DNA of 64,000 nt from JAJECS01 sp965198185 (GCA_965198185.1 CBDAOU010000002.1:1550001-1614000), one strand, 5' to 3'. Shown: positions 50,869-61,237, numbered from the stretch's first letter. Notes: generated by a model from the letters alone, not told the origin. Program-made: numbers and translations.

Positions 50869-51822
50869 TCAGTCGCGCGGCAGGGCTCCCGCGCGGCGCA
50901 GGGCGCCGAAGATTTCGAGCTGCTGGCGTTCGAGTTTCGTCCAGTAGGCGGCGAAGTCGACGTCCGACCAGTCGCAGAAGCCGCGGCCGGTCTTGAGTCC
51001 CAGGTGCCCGGCAGCCGCCAGGTCTCGCAGCGAGGCGTGCGGTTCGGAAGCGTTCGACAGGTCGGGCCAGACGCGCTCGGCGCCCCGGGTGGTTATGTCA
51101 AGTCCTACGAGGTCGCGGTCGCGAATCACGCCCATCAGCGGCATGCGCGGACCGAACGAGAAACCGGCGAGCTCGTCGATGTCCTCGGCGGAGATCACGC
51201 CGCGCTCCACCAGGTCGAGCGCCTCGCGGAAAAGCGCCTGGCGCAGGCGGTTGGCCACTTGCCCCGGCAGGTCCACGTTGATGCGCACCGGGCTCAGGCC
51301 CGCGCCGCGGAGGAGCCCAAGCACGCGGGTGATGGTGGCTTCAGAGGTCTGGTCGCCCTTGGTCACCTCGACCATCGGGATGATGTAGGCCGGGCGGAAG
51401 AAGTGAGTGGTGGTGAAACGGTCGGGGCGGTCGGTGGCGTCGGCCAGGACGCGGATGGGAATGCTGGAGGTGTTGGTCGCCAGGATGGTCTCCGGCCGCA
51501 GGTGCGGCGCCAGGTTGCCGTAGACCTCGCGCTTGATCTCGGGGTCTTCGGCCACGGCCTCGATGATGAGATCGGCGGGCGCCAGGTCCGCGAGATCGGT
51601 GGAAGTGCTGATCCGCGGCAGGACCGCGTCCGCCGCCGCCGCGTCCAGCCACTCGTACTCGATCAGCAGGTCGAGGTTTTGGCGGATCTTGACGCGGGCG
51701 CGGTCGAAGGCCGTGGGGTCGGCGTCGACCATGACCACCGGGTGCCCGGCGGCAGCAAACACCTGGGCGATGCCGTGGCCCATGAGGCCGGCGCCCAAGA
51801 CGCCGATGGTTTCTGTGCTTAT
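50869..51822 (-). CDS. 3-hydroxyacyl-CoA dehydrogenase, start codon not canonical
   Basis: About 317 residues. NAD motif VLGAGLMGHGIAQVFAAAGH, then VMVDADPTAFDRA, ADLIIEAVAEDPEIKREVYG, LATNTSSIPIRVLADATDRP, and the catalytic His region THFFRPAYIIPMVEV. The C-terminal domain has LPGQVANRLRQALFREALDL and GPRMPLMGVIRDRDLVGLDI. The first standard start is TTG 51798, which would delete the first beta strand. A complete N-terminus, (M)STETIGVLGAG, is obtained from ATA 51820-51822. No ATG/GTG/TTG is available between that and an upstream stop. Confidence 0.87.
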   Translation of the reverse strand: MSTETIGVLGAGLMGHGIAQVFAAAGHPVVMVDADPTAFDRARVKIRQNLDLLIEYEWLDAAAADAVLPRISTSTDLADLAPADLIIEAVAEDPEIKREVYGNLAPHLRPETILATNTSSIPIRVLADATDRPDRFTTTHFFRPAYIIPMVEVTKGDQTSEATITRVLGLLRGAGLSPVRINVDLPGQVANRLRQALFREALDLVERGVISAEDIDELAGFSFGPRMPLMGVIRDRDLVGLDITTRGAERVWPDLSNASEPHASLRDLAAAGHLGLKTGRGFCDWSDVDFAAYWTKLERQQLEIFGALRRAGALPRD

Positions 51823-51858
51823 GCTGAAAGTCCGCTCAAAGAAACTACGCGGGGCATA

Positions 51859-53868
51859 TTACCAGATCTCCGGCCAAAGGAATCCAGTTATACGCACATC
51901 ATGATAGTGCATAGCTGGCGATCCTGTGGCAGCAAGACACTCCAAACCTAGAGTTATGCTCTCACCATATGGTAGCCCGGATTCCGTATGCTCAATCTTA
52001 CCGTTTATATAGAGGACTATCGAGCCGGATTCATAAATGAATCTGATATGGAATGGTCTCCCACTCGCAATAACCGTATGGCCGCCTTCTCGTATAGTGG
52101 AATATGACCCAAAACTGTACCTTATCCACGAGAGATTGTCGACTTCACGACCAGCCTCGGATGCACGAAAGTAGATGAAATCATATAGATTCGATCCAAC
52201 ATATTCTTCGGGTGCAAAGCGCAACAGGCCTGCGGCGCCTCCGTTGGGATTCAGCTCGACAGTCGCAGTAAGGTCAATCTGGCTGCCATCCACCCATATG
52301 GTCCCGGGTGTATCCGGAGATCCAGGACAAGTCATCCGGTCGCGCTCGGCCAGCACTATCCGATCGAATCGCTTCCGGTAGGGCAGCGTCGGCGTATCTC
52401 CGCGGCTGAGTCCATCGAGCCAAGTTGCGACGAATGGCTGAGCCTCTGCCGTGGGAATCATGTCATCAATCGTGCCGACTCCCGCATATCTAGTAGTCAT
52501 GACACCCACGACCTGCCCTGCGCGCGACGCCACCGGACCTCCGATGTGCCCCACGTTGATCCTCGGCCGGATACCTTGCCACCGCAGAACGGAAGTATCG
52601 CGCAACGTTATCGTGGTTGTGGTCGGCTCCGATTGACAGCCGATGCCTCCCACGTTCCCCACCTGCGCGGAGTCATACCCCATACCCACAAGCTCAACCT
52701 GTGCATCCAGCTCGCTCGAGTCGCCCCATATCACCGGGATATGGTTGTCGCCCGGCACCTTGAGCAGCGCAACATTGAGCTCGGCGTTTCCGGTGATGAG
52801 CTGCGCCCCGGCCACATACCCCCTCGAGTTTGAGACATGGATAGTCAGAGCGCTGCCCGCGAGGTTCCAGGTAGTCACCACATAGCCGCTCTCCGTTACG
52901 AAAAAGCCCGCCCCGCATCCAAGGTCGGTTTCGACCCGCAGCAGTGACGGTTCGAGGAATGCCGCCACGTCGTCCACGCTTGAGCCGTGAGGCCCCAGGC
53001 GCTTCGGCAGCTTCATCTCGATGCCATCGCCGACGGCAAACGGCTCCTCCGGGCCAAACGCCAAATATCGCCGCCAGGCGTCGTCGGGATATCGACTGTC
53101 GCGCAGGGTGTCGCCCACCAGCCGCAGCTTCACGGGCGCATGCGACGACTCCGGGTGGTACTCGAGCACAGCGGCCTGAAAGTACTGGCGGATCCGGCTG
53201 TCGCCGGAACGCGTCGGATCGTGCAGCACGGCCTGGGGATGATCGTCGCGGCGGGCGTCGGTCTTGGGGAAGCCAAAGGAGTCCACGCCGCCAAGCCGGT
53301 GGAAGAAGTCGGCGAAGCCAATCTCAACGCCTTCCACGGACACATTCGCGACCTTGTGACCCCAGGGACCGAATTCCTCGCCGGGATTGGGATTCGTGAG
53401 GACCGGTTCCACGCCCTGGTCAATCGACCCTCCAAGTCCGCCACCGAGGTAGTCCCACGCCAGCCGACGCAGGAACGTGTGCGCCCCGCCGCTCGGCGGC
53501 GGCCGCCAGTCAATCGCGCCGCGCTGGTAGTACTGCGTCAGCGTGCCGGGCGTCTCCTCGAAAATCGCGGACGTGGGATAGCCCCACCGCTCAACGCCGC
53601 CGGTCTGCTCGAAGTTCTGGAGGAAGTTTGCCGCATACGACTCGCCGTCCGGGAACGTGCCAACGACGTCGGCGACGTTGTGTTCGAGTTGCGGAAAGTA
53701 CGCGGTGGCGGCCACCTCCGCGGTCGCGAACCCGGGTTCGGTGGCGCGGGCGGGCGACGGCACGGCAACTGACGCCGCTACGAGCGCCAGTGCGACCAAG
53801 CGCGCAAGGGGCTTTGCTACGCGTACCAATGATGAGACCACCGGATGCTCAGTCACGCCGCCACCCAT
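51859..53868 (-). CDS. Secreted trypsin-like protein with a replaced catalytic triad (pseudoprotease)
   Basis: 669 residues from ATG 53868 with a signal peptide (LARLVALALVAASVAVPSPA). Residues 60-265 are a repeat-type region with VERWGYPTS, LTQYYQRGAIDWRPP and QYFQAAVLEYHPE. Residues 305-475 align with the S1C protease domain of the paralogue at 54899-56904. Here the His is Asn (TTWNLAG, N335), the Asp is Asn (ELNVALLK, N365) and the Ser is Ile (GHIGGPV, I442). The last 150 residues are a beta-rich, concanavalin-like domain (FHIRFIYESGSIVLYINGK). It probably binds rather than cleaves. It lies 36 bp upstream of the dehydrogenase. Confidence 0.83.
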   Translation of the reverse strand: MGGGVTEHPVVSSLVRVAKPLARLVALALVAASVAVPSPARATEPGFATAEVAATAYFPQLEHNVADVVGTFPDGESYAANFLQNFEQTGGVERWGYPTSAIFEETPGTLTQYYQRGAIDWRPPPSGGAHTFLRRLAWDYLGGGLGGSIDQGVEPVLTNPNPGEEFGPWGHKVANVSVEGVEIGFADFFHRLGGVDSFGFPKTDARRDDHPQAVLHDPTRSGDSRIRQYFQAAVLEYHPESSHAPVKLRLVGDTLRDSRYPDDAWRRYLAFGPEEPFAVGDGIEMKLPKRLGPHGSSVDDVAAFLEPSLLRVETDLGCGAGFFVTESGYVVTTWNLAGSALTIHVSNSRGYVAGAQLITGNAELNVALLKVPGDNHIPVIWGDSSELDAQVELVGMGYDSAQVGNVGGIGCQSEPTTTTITLRDTSVLRWQGIRPRINVGHIGGPVASRAGQVVGVMTTRYAGVGTIDDMIPTAEAQPFVATWLDGLSRGDTPTLPYRKRFDRIVLAERDRMTCPGSPDTPGTIWVDGSQIDLTATVELNPNGGAAGLLRFAPEEYVGSNLYDFIYFRASEAGREVDNLSWIRYSFGSYSTIREGGHTVIASGRPFHIRFIYESGSIVLYINGKIEHTESGLPYGESITLGLECLAATGSPAMHYHDVRITGFLWPEIW

Positions 53869-53980
53869 GCCGCACGAGCGCTTCGACAAGCATGGCCCTG
53901 GCCAATGGAACTGTCCACCGCCAACGCCCGTCTTGAAGTCGGGGCGCCGGTAAGTCGGCCGATGGCGCCGCCGGTGCAGC

Positions 53981-54829
53981 TCAGTCCCCAGCCGCTGCAG
54001 GCGTCGAGGACTCGGCGATGAAACGCCGCAGCATGGGGATGGCGGCGGCGATGTCGGCGTGCTCGTCGCCCCGGCCCTCGTACACCAGGCTCGCCCAGCC
54101 GTTGTAGGACACGCCTCGCAGCGCGCGGAAGATGCGCTCGTAGTCCAGGCTCGTCTCGCGTCCGTCGCGCATCTCATAGATCTTGGCGCGCACGTGCGTG
54201 GCGACGGGGGCGGTTTGCTCGATGCTGGCGAGGTAGTCGTAGGCCCCACGGTCGGCGTCGTCGGCATAGCCGCTGGCGCCGGGCGATCCGGCGTACTGCC
54301 CACAGTCGAGCACGTGCCCCAGATTCGGGTGGGCAACGTCACGCAACATGCGCAGCAACTGCGCCCCGGTGCGCACGATCTGCCGGTGATTGTGGTTTTG
54401 CAGGCTCACTCGCACGCCAAGCTCGGCCCCAACGGCAGCCGACTGCCGCAGCGCCGCGACACAGCGTGTCCACGCGGCGGCCTCGTCGCCGGGCTCGGGC
54501 GTGCCGGCGAACACCCGCACCTGCGGCGCCTTGAGCCGAGCCGCGGCGCGGATCCAGCGGTGGGTCATGGCGACCTGTGCGTGCATCTGGTCAGCCGGAC
54601 CGGCGTAGGTATTGCCAATCGAGACACACGGGATCGAGAGCCCGCGGTCGAGGCAGGCGCGCGCGATTTCATCGAGAACCCGGTGATCATCCGACGGAAG
54701 TCCGAGGGCGTGCAGATCGACGCCGTCGAAGCCGAGGTCCCTGGCCACGTCGAGAAACGACCACACGTCCATCTCGCCCGCCGCGAAGGCGCGCTTGAAC
54801 GAGAGCGAGAGCAAGCAGAGTTTCATCAT
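53981..54829 (-). CDS. Xylose-isomerase-like TIM-barrel sugar isomerase/epimerase
   Basis: About 282 residues starting MMKLCLLSLSFKRAFAAGEM. VARDLGFDGVDLHALGLP, RVFAGTPEPGDE, the Glu/His-type strand VRVSLQNHNHRQIV, NLGHVLDCGQYAGSPG (Asp) and ATHVRAKIYEMRDG match the AP_endonuc_2 family, which isomerises or epimerises sugars and keto-inositols. It lies between the two paralogous protease genes on the same strand, which suggests it was inserted during or after their duplication. Confidence 0.83.
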   Translation of the reverse strand: MMKLCLLSLSFKRAFAAGEMDVWSFLDVARDLGFDGVDLHALGLPSDDHRVLDEIARACLDRGLSIPCVSIGNTYAGPADQMHAQVAMTHRWIRAAARLKAPQVRVFAGTPEPGDEAAAWTRCVAALRQSAAVGAELGVRVSLQNHNHRQIVRTGAQLLRMLRDVAHPNLGHVLDCGQYAGSPGASGYADDADRGAYDYLASIEQTAPVATHVRAKIYEMRDGRETSLDYERIFRALRGVSYNGWASLVYEGRGDEHADIAAAIPMLRRFIAESSTPAAAGD

Positions 54830-54898
54830 CGGGTCATCGCCTCTCGTGCTGAAGCGCTGTACGTACTGCCCCATCCGGAGGGCACAGGAGCCGTCTGC

Positions 54899-56904
54899 TC
54901 ATGCGGGAAGTGGTACGCCCACGATCGCCACATCCGAGAACACGACGTAGTCGCGACCCGGATCGGCCAATCCCGTGCAACCTAGGGAGAGGTAGACATA
55001 TTCGTACGCCAAGCCGTCTTCGACATGGCTGGGCTCGCCGTCGATCAAGAGCTGAACCGATCCGGCGTCATACACCAGAACAATGGTGTATGGCGATGAA
55101 TCCTCGGGAATTGCCACGTTCTCATCGGTCTTGACGACCTCGAGAACGCCGTCAGTCACTCTGACCCACGTGAATAGCGACCTTTCGCCATTCCAAATGT
55201 GGGGCCCAAGGTAGAGCGTGTCGCGGCTTCGGTAGTTTGTATCGAACACGTCGTTGAACGTGATGACTGCGGTCGCATCGCCGTAGCTCTCGATGGTCGT
55301 CCGAATTCCGACATTTACGCTTTCGGTCTCTAGGTTGGCCCCTCCGAAGCTGTCGCAACGAACCCGATCGCTGCTGAGCAATCGTTCGGGTCGGGGCGGC
55401 GCGGAACGGTTGGCGGTGCTTCATTGAGGCGAATCTCGTCGAGCCATGCGTCGACCAGGGCCCGCACTTCAGAACCAGGAATGACGAAGTTCGTGTTCTG
55501 AAGGCCGATCAGTCCCGCCACGGTCACGCCAATGACTCGGCTCGACGTTGTGGCAACGGGCCCGCCGCTGCTACCCGGGTTGAGCGCGGTGTCGGTCTGG
55601 AGGTAGCTGATTCCGGCATTGACCACGCGGTTTGACAGTACGCCGGTTGTCACAGTCGGAATTGGTGGGCAGTCAACGCCGTGCTGGACAAGCGTCACGC
55701 TGTAGCCCAGCGCCACCAGATCCGCGCCCACCGAGAGGCTGTCGGAGTCGCCCCAGATCACCGGCACATGTCCGTCGCCGTCAATCTTCAACAGCGCAAT
55801 GTCACGCTCGGCGTCACCCGCGACGATCTGCGCTTCGGCCGCGTAGCCACGCGGACTCGAGACGACGATGTCGCTGGCGTCGTGGACGAGGTGCCAGTTC
55901 GTGACGGCATAGCCGTCAGCCGTGACGAAGAAGGCCGACCCGCATGCCTTGTCGGTTTCCACACGCAACAAGGACAGCTGCAGAAACTCCGCCGCGTCGG
56001 CCACCGTGGGGCCGCGAGGCCCGCGGCGACTTTCGAGACCCAGCTCAAGCGGGTCGCCGGCCGCCAACGGGGCCTCCGGGGCGAAGACCAGGAACTGCTG
56101 CCAGCCGCCGAAGGGATATCTGCTGTCGCGCACGGTGTCGCCGAGCAACCGGAGCTTCACCGGCGAGCCGGGAGATTCCGGGTGGTACTCAAGCACCGCG
56201 GCCTGGAAATACTGGCGAATGCGGTCGTCGCGGGGCCGGGTGGGATCGTGCAGCACGGCCTGCGGGTGATTGTCCCGGCGCGCGTCGGTCTTAGGAAAGC
56301 CAAACGATTCGACGCCGCCGAGCCGGTTGAAGAAATCGGCGAAGCCGGTATCAACCTCCTCGACGGACAGGTTTGAGACCTTGTGACCCCAGGGACCGAT
56401 CAGCTCGCCGGGGTGGGGATTGGTGAGGTCGGGCTCGACGCCCTGATCCTCCGAGCCGGCAAGCCCACCGCCGACGTAGTCCCACGCGAGACGGCGCAGG
56501 AACCTATGCGCGCCGCCGCCGGGCGGCGGCCGCCAGTCCACGACGCCCCGCTGGTAGTACTGCGTGAGCGTGCCGAGCGTCTCCTCGAAGATCGCGGATG
56601 TCGGAAAGCCCCAGCGCTCCACGCCGCCGGTGCCCTCGAAGTGCTGCAGGAAGCTCGACTCGAAGGCGGTGCCGTCGACAAACGTGCCAACGACATCGGC
56701 GACGTTGTGCTCGAGTTCCGCGAAGTACGTGGCGGCGGCAACGTCCGCGCTCGCGAACCCAGAGTCAGCCGCGTGCGCCGGCGATGCCGCGGCCAGGGCT
56801 GCGGCGACGATCACCAAGGCGAACAGGCGCGTCAGGGGCTTGACCGCGACCGCACGCGACCCGTAGACCGGACGTTGAATGGCGCGTTTCCTCGGGCCGC
56901 CCAA
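54899..56904 (-). pseudogene. Secreted trypsin-like serine protease with intact triad; frameshift before its C-terminal domain
   Basis: Starts MGGPRKRAIQRPVYGSRAVA with a signal peptide (VIVAAALAAASPAHAADSG). Residues 60-265 form the same repeat-type region as its paralogue (VERWGFPTS, LTQYYQRGVVDWRPP). The S1C domain has His338 (VTNWHLVHDA), Asp368 (ERDIALLKIDG) and Ser446 (NPGSSGGPVATT), a complete triad. Near 55388 an indel shifts the frame. The beta-rich C-terminal domain continues in another frame as LLSSDRVRCDSFGG, AVITFNDVFDTNYRSRDTLY and TIVLVYDAGSVQLLIDGEP to 54899. As sequenced, the protease would be made without that domain. Confidence 0.83.
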
Positions 56905-57056
56905 AGTCGCTGCCTAGCATCGCGTGGCGCGGCCGCACTGTCGAGCGCCCCCATGCGCGTGACGTTGCGCACGCTGGCGGCGATTCGGTGAGAATGCATC
57001 CGCGCACGGCATTCGAGGCACCGCCGGGGTGGGGTGTACGAAATGGGCGACCGAGC

Positions 57057-58802
57057 ATGACGAATAAGGACGCGGCCGACCTGCTGGATGCGTTCGCGGA
57101 CGTGCTGGAGATCCGCGGCGCCAACCAGTTTCGCGTGCGGGCGTTTCGCACGGCCTCGCGGCGGGTGGACGGGCTGACGGTTGACCTCAGCGAGCTCGTC
57201 GCAAGCGACTCCCTGGAGACGGTGCAGGGTATCGGCAAGGGCATCGCCGGCTTCCTGCGCGAGTTTGTGACCACCGGGCGAGTCGCGGAGTACGAGGAAT
57301 TGCGGGCGGAGATTCCGTCCGGCGTCTTCGACATGCTGCGCGTGCCGGGGTTGGGTCCCAAGACCGCGGCCACGCTCTACGCCAAGCTACAGATCACCAG
57401 CATCGACGAGTTGGAGGCGGCGGCGCGGGCCAACGAGCTGGCGCAGGTGCGCAGCATCGGCGCCAAGCGACAGGCACGACTCCTGCGCGAGCTGCAGCGG
57501 TTCCGCGAACGCATGGCGCGTCACTTGTTGGGTGACGTGTTGCCGCTCGCCGAGCGTCTGGCGGCCCACGTCCGTGAGGCCCCCGGAGTTACGGCGGCGA
57601 CGTATGCCGGCAGCCTGCGGCGCATGCGCGAGACCATTGGCGACCTCGACATCCTGGCGGCCGCGGACGACCCGGACCCGGTGATGCGGCATTTCGTCGA
57701 GCACGAGGCGATTGCCGAAGTGCTGGCTTCCGGATCGACCAAGACGCGCGCGCTGGTGGCCAACAACCTCCAGGTCGATCTGCTGGTAGTGCCGCCGGCC
57801 AGCTATGGAGCGGCGCTGGTGTATTTCACCGGGTCGAAGGAGCACAACATCGAGTTGCGGCACCGGGCGCTGGCCACGGGTCTGTCGCTGAACGAGTGGG
57901 GCCTGGACGAGGTCGAGACGCAGGCGCGCCGATCGGCGCCCAGTGAAGCCGATGTGTACGGCGCCTTGGGACTGCCGGTGATCCCACCCGAGCTGCGCGA
58001 GAGCCGTGGCGAGATTGCCGCGGCGGCGGACGGCGCGCTGCCCGACCTGATCGAGCTCGCCGACATCCGCGGCGAATTCCACGGTCACTCGCTGTGGAGC
58101 GACGGCGCGGCGTCCATCGCCGGCATGGTCGAGTCGGCGCGGGTTGCGGGCTACGCCTTCATCGGCATCACGGACCATTCGGGCAGCTTGCAGGTCGCCA
58201 ACGGCCTGTCACCGGAGCGGATCCGAGCGCAGCGGGCGGAGATTGAGCAGGCGAGGGCTGAGTTCCCTGAGATTTCGGTCCTGCATGGCAGCGAGGTCGA
58301 GATTCTGGCCGACGGCGCGTTGGACTACGACGATGCGCTGCTGGCCGAACTCGACGTGGTCGTGGCGTCGATCCACAGCAACTTCAACCAGCCGCGAGAG
58401 ACGATGACCGCGCGGTTGATCGCGGCGATTCGCAACCCGCAGGTTGACGTGATCGGCCATCCCACCGGACGCATGCTCGGCTACCGCGACGGCTATGACT
58501 TCGATCTTGACGCGGTGTTGACGGCGGCCGCCGAGACCGGGACGGCCATGGAGATCAACGCCTCACCGGAGCGCCTGGACCTGGACGACGTGATGGCGCG
58601 CCGCGCGATGGAGTTGGGGGTTCCCATTTCCATCAACTCGGACGCCCACCGCCCGGAGAGCTACGCCTACATGCGCTACGGCGTCGCCACCGCGCGCCGG
58701 GCCTGGCTCACGGCCGGCGACGTGCTGAACACCATGACGCCGGAGGCATTGACGGCCTGGCTGGAGCAGCCGAAACCGCGGCGATGGTCGCCGCATCGCT
58801 AG
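57057..58802 (+). CDS. polX: PolX-type DNA polymerase / 3'-5' exonuclease
   Basis: A 581-residue family X polymerase fused to a PHP domain, acting in DNA repair. Helix-hairpin-helix regions are LETVQGIGKGIAGFLREF and VPGLGPKTAATLYAKL. The polymerase nucleotidyl motif is AGSLRRMRETIGDLDILAAA with the late Asp in LQVDLLVVPP. The C-terminal PHP domain carries EFHGHSLWSDG, FIGITDHSG, HGSEVEI, ASIHSNF, VIGHPTGR and SINSDAH, all metal ligands. ATG 57057 is used; the frame opens earlier, but homology starts here. It is divergent from the protease. Confidence 0.93.
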   Translation: MTNKDAADLLDAFADVLEIRGANQFRVRAFRTASRRVDGLTVDLSELVASDSLETVQGIGKGIAGFLREFVTTGRVAEYEELRAEIPSGVFDMLRVPGLGPKTAATLYAKLQITSIDELEAAARANELAQVRSIGAKRQARLLRELQRFRERMARHLLGDVLPLAERLAAHVREAPGVTAATYAGSLRRMRETIGDLDILAAADDPDPVMRHFVEHEAIAEVLASGSTKTRALVANNLQVDLLVVPPASYGAALVYFTGSKEHNIELRHRALATGLSLNEWGLDEVETQARRSAPSEADVYGALGLPVIPPELRESRGEIAAAADGALPDLIELADIRGEFHGHSLWSDGAASIAGMVESARVAGYAFIGITDHSGSLQVANGLSPERIRAQRAEIEQARAEFPEISVLHGSEVEILADGALDYDDALLAELDVVVASIHSNFNQPRETMTARLIAAIRNPQVDVIGHPTGRMLGYRDGYDFDLDAVLTAAAETGTAMEINASPERLDLDDVMARRAMELGVPISINSDAHRPESYAYMRYGVATARRAWLTAGDVLNTMTPEALTAWLEQPKPRRWSPHR

Positions 58803-58817
58803 GTCGCGCCGACTCGA

Positions 58818-59931
58818 TCAGGCGCGGTCGCTGAATCGCTCGGGGCTGAACGGCTCGACGGGGTAGCCGGGGTCCTTACTCGCAAGCAACCGGGACGATC
58901 TGTCCCGTCAGCCAGCTCATCGTGACGCCGTGGGTGTGATGGCCGGTCGCCAGCATCACGCCGCTGCGAGAATCGTGCCCGATCAATGGCAGGCCGTCTT
59001 CGGGTTCGGGCCGGAATCCCGTCAAGATTCCCGTCAGCGATCCGGCCGCCAGCCCAGGAATCGCGGCGGTGGCGGCGCCGAGCAACGACGTGACCGCGCC
59101 TGCCTGCACTCGCCGGTCGAAGCCCACGCGCTCTTTGGTGGCGCCGAAGATGAGGCGCCCGTCGGACCGCTGGCTCAACGTGCCGCTGGGCATGTTGATG
59201 ACGTGGCGCGACCGGAGATTGGGCGCCTCGAAGGTGATGATGTGCCCCTTGGACGGTGCGACCGGGACCCACGGCAGGAGCTCGCGCGCCCAAGGGCCCG
59301 TAGCCAGCACGACATGGTCCGCGCTGAGCGTGCCGCGCACCGTGCGAACCGACGCGCGAGCGCCGCCGGACAGCGACACGACCTCGGTCCCTTCGTGGAC
59401 GTCCACGCCCGCCGCCAAGACGGCGCGATGCACGATTGGCGCCCATCGATGCGTGTCGACCTGCCCGTCGGGATAGAGCGCGCCGCCGGTGACATCGGGC
59501 GCCAGCAACGGCTCGCGACGGCGGACCTCCTCCGGTTCGAGGAACTCGACGTCGAGCTCAGCCTCCCGCTGCGTGGCGACGCGCGTCAGCAGCCGCTCGC
59601 GCTCCTCCTCCGTCCGGGCGACGCCCATGGTCGGCCCCTGGAGGTAGCCCACGGGAGCGCCGCCGAGCGATTCGAGGATTTCGGCAAACTCCGGGAAGGC
59701 GTCGCGTCCCGCCAACCGCAGGCGTAACAGCGGCGTGTCGTGGTCGGCGTCGTATTGCCCGCAGATGAGCCCTGCCGCCACGGACGACGCCTCGCCGCAG
59801 ATGCGTCCACGCTCCAGGATGGCCGCCGAAAGCCCGCGTTGACGCGCGGCCAGTGCCACGGCGCAGCCCACGATGCCGCCGCCCACGATGGCGACGTCCA
59901 CGTTCCGCAAGTCGTTGCTCATGCCGTGCAC
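58818..59931 (-). pseudogene. FAD-dependent glycine/D-amino-acid-oxidase-like enzyme with a C-terminal frameshift
   Basis: A DAO-family flavoenzyme of about 370 residues. FAD motif VDVAIVGGGIVGCAVALAAR, EASSVAAGLICGQYD, LYPDGQVDTHRWAPIVHRAV, LATGPWARELLPWVP, KGHIITFEAP, and the C-terminal GFRPEPEDGLPLIGHDSRSG with HHTHGVTMSWLTGQ. In the current frame it stops just after GQIVPVACE. One base off, the DNA encodes LLASKDPGYPVEPFSPERFS and ends at TGA 58820-58818, the expected tail of ThiO/GO-type enzymes. The break is at the CCGGG run near 58891. Loss of 20 terminal residues may or may not matter. Confidence 0.83.
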
Positions 59932-60067
59932 AACCTCGCAGCGTCAACGGACCCGGACCGGGCGACCAGGCCACCGGCACAAACGGTAGGACCTTTACCT
60001 CAGGGAGGCCAACCATGCGTCGCCAATGGGTGCCCCCAAAATGGCGTTCGAAGATGCGAAGTGCGGC

Positions 60068-61237
60068 TCAGAGGCTGTGCAGCGCGGTAAAGACGAACCC
60101 AAACATGCTCAACATGCCGGGTGCAAAGGTCCCCAGCAGGAAATCGGGCGAGAGCTGCACCTCATCCAGGAGGGCGTGCTCCAGCACGTCGGTTTCGGTG
60201 AGCGCGGCCTGCCGCGGACCCAGGCGACGCAGCAAGCGCTCGGACTCACTGCTCGGGATATACGTATCGCCGCGGTCGTGAAGCATGCGGACCCTCGTTT
60301 CGATCCGGTCGGCTACGCCCAGCGGCGAAAGGGCGTCCAGGCTCAGCGGCAGGTGTATGTCCATGCGGCGGATGAGGTAGGAGGCCAGCCGCGGATCGCG
60401 GTTGGTGAACAGGTCGAAGACGGCTCGGCCAGCCGCGGTGAAGTCATCGAGGTCGATGCGCGCCAGGGCGTCGCGGTCGGGGTCGGGTGAGGCGCCGGGA
60501 AAGAGGTCATAGAGCATCCGCCGATCGTTGGGGTCCGACAAATGGCTGACCAACGTGTTGCGCGCGACGCCCCACACGTAGGAATGGGGACTGTAGGGTT
60601 CGAAGCTGCCGTCTTCGAAGATGGTCCCCGTCGTCGCCGCCTGAAGCAGCGTCGCCAAGCTGTAGTAGGAGCCGACGGTGGCCACGAACGCGACATCGTC
60701 GGCGATCCGCGGATCGGCGGCCGCGACCAGCGACAGCGATCCACCCGTTGAAACGCCAACAAACGCGATGCGCTTGGGATCGACCTCCGGTTGCCGCGAC
60801 AGAAACTCGAACCCCGCCACCAGGGCGTCCGGGTCGCGATCGACGAGCCGGTAGGCGGCGTTGCCGAGCTGCTCGGGCGCGAGCACGACGAATCCAGCAC
60901 GGGCGAGGGACTCCGCAAATGCGACCAGCACCGGATGGCGCCGTCCGGTGACTTCGACGCCGTTGACCAGGATCAGCGCCGGGCCGGGGCCAGACTCCGG
61001 CGGCACGTAGAGATCGGCTGGGACTTCATCGCCGGCGCTGCTGGTGTAGCTGACGCTTCGTGCGCCGGGTTCGACAGTCTCTGCCTGGGCCTCGCTGGGA
61101 ATCAGCGATGCCAGCGTGGCGCCCACGTCCGCCGCCAGGCGCAACTCGGCGCGCAGTCCCACCACCAGTCCCAGCAGCGCCAGCGCGATGCCAAGCGCAA
61201 CGAATCCGCCGACGGGCAGTACCGGCCGCGCCGACAC
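60068..61237 (-). CDS. Membrane-anchored alpha/beta hydrolase (dienelactone-hydrolase-like)
   Basis: A 389-residue protein with an N-terminal transmembrane segment (LPVGGFVALGIALALLGLVV), then an exported alpha/beta-hydrolase domain. VPADLYVPPESGPGPALILV and VVLAPEQLGNAAY precede the nucleophile elbow FVGVSTGGSLSLVA. The acid is near MLHDRGDTYIP and the His in VLEHALLDEVQ. The substrate is unknown. It follows nrdR on the same strand by about 30 bp. Confidence 0.82.
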   Translation of the reverse strand: MSARPVLPVGGFVALGIALALLGLVVGLRAELRLAADVGATLASLIPSEAQAETVEPGARSVSYTSSAGDEVPADLYVPPESGPGPALILVNGVEVTGRRHPVLVAFAESLARAGFVVLAPEQLGNAAYRLVDRDPDALVAGFEFLSRQPEVDPKRIAFVGVSTGGSLSLVAAADPRIADDVAFVATVGSYYSLATLLQAATTGTIFEDGSFEPYSPHSYVWGVARNTLVSHLSDPNDRRMLYDLFPGASPDPDRDALARIDLDDFTAAGRAVFDLFTNRDPRLASYLIRRMDIHLPLSLDALSPLGVADRIETRVRMLHDRGDTYIPSSESERLLRRLGPRQAALTETDVLEHALLDEVQLSPDFLLGTFAPGMLSMFGFVFTALHSL

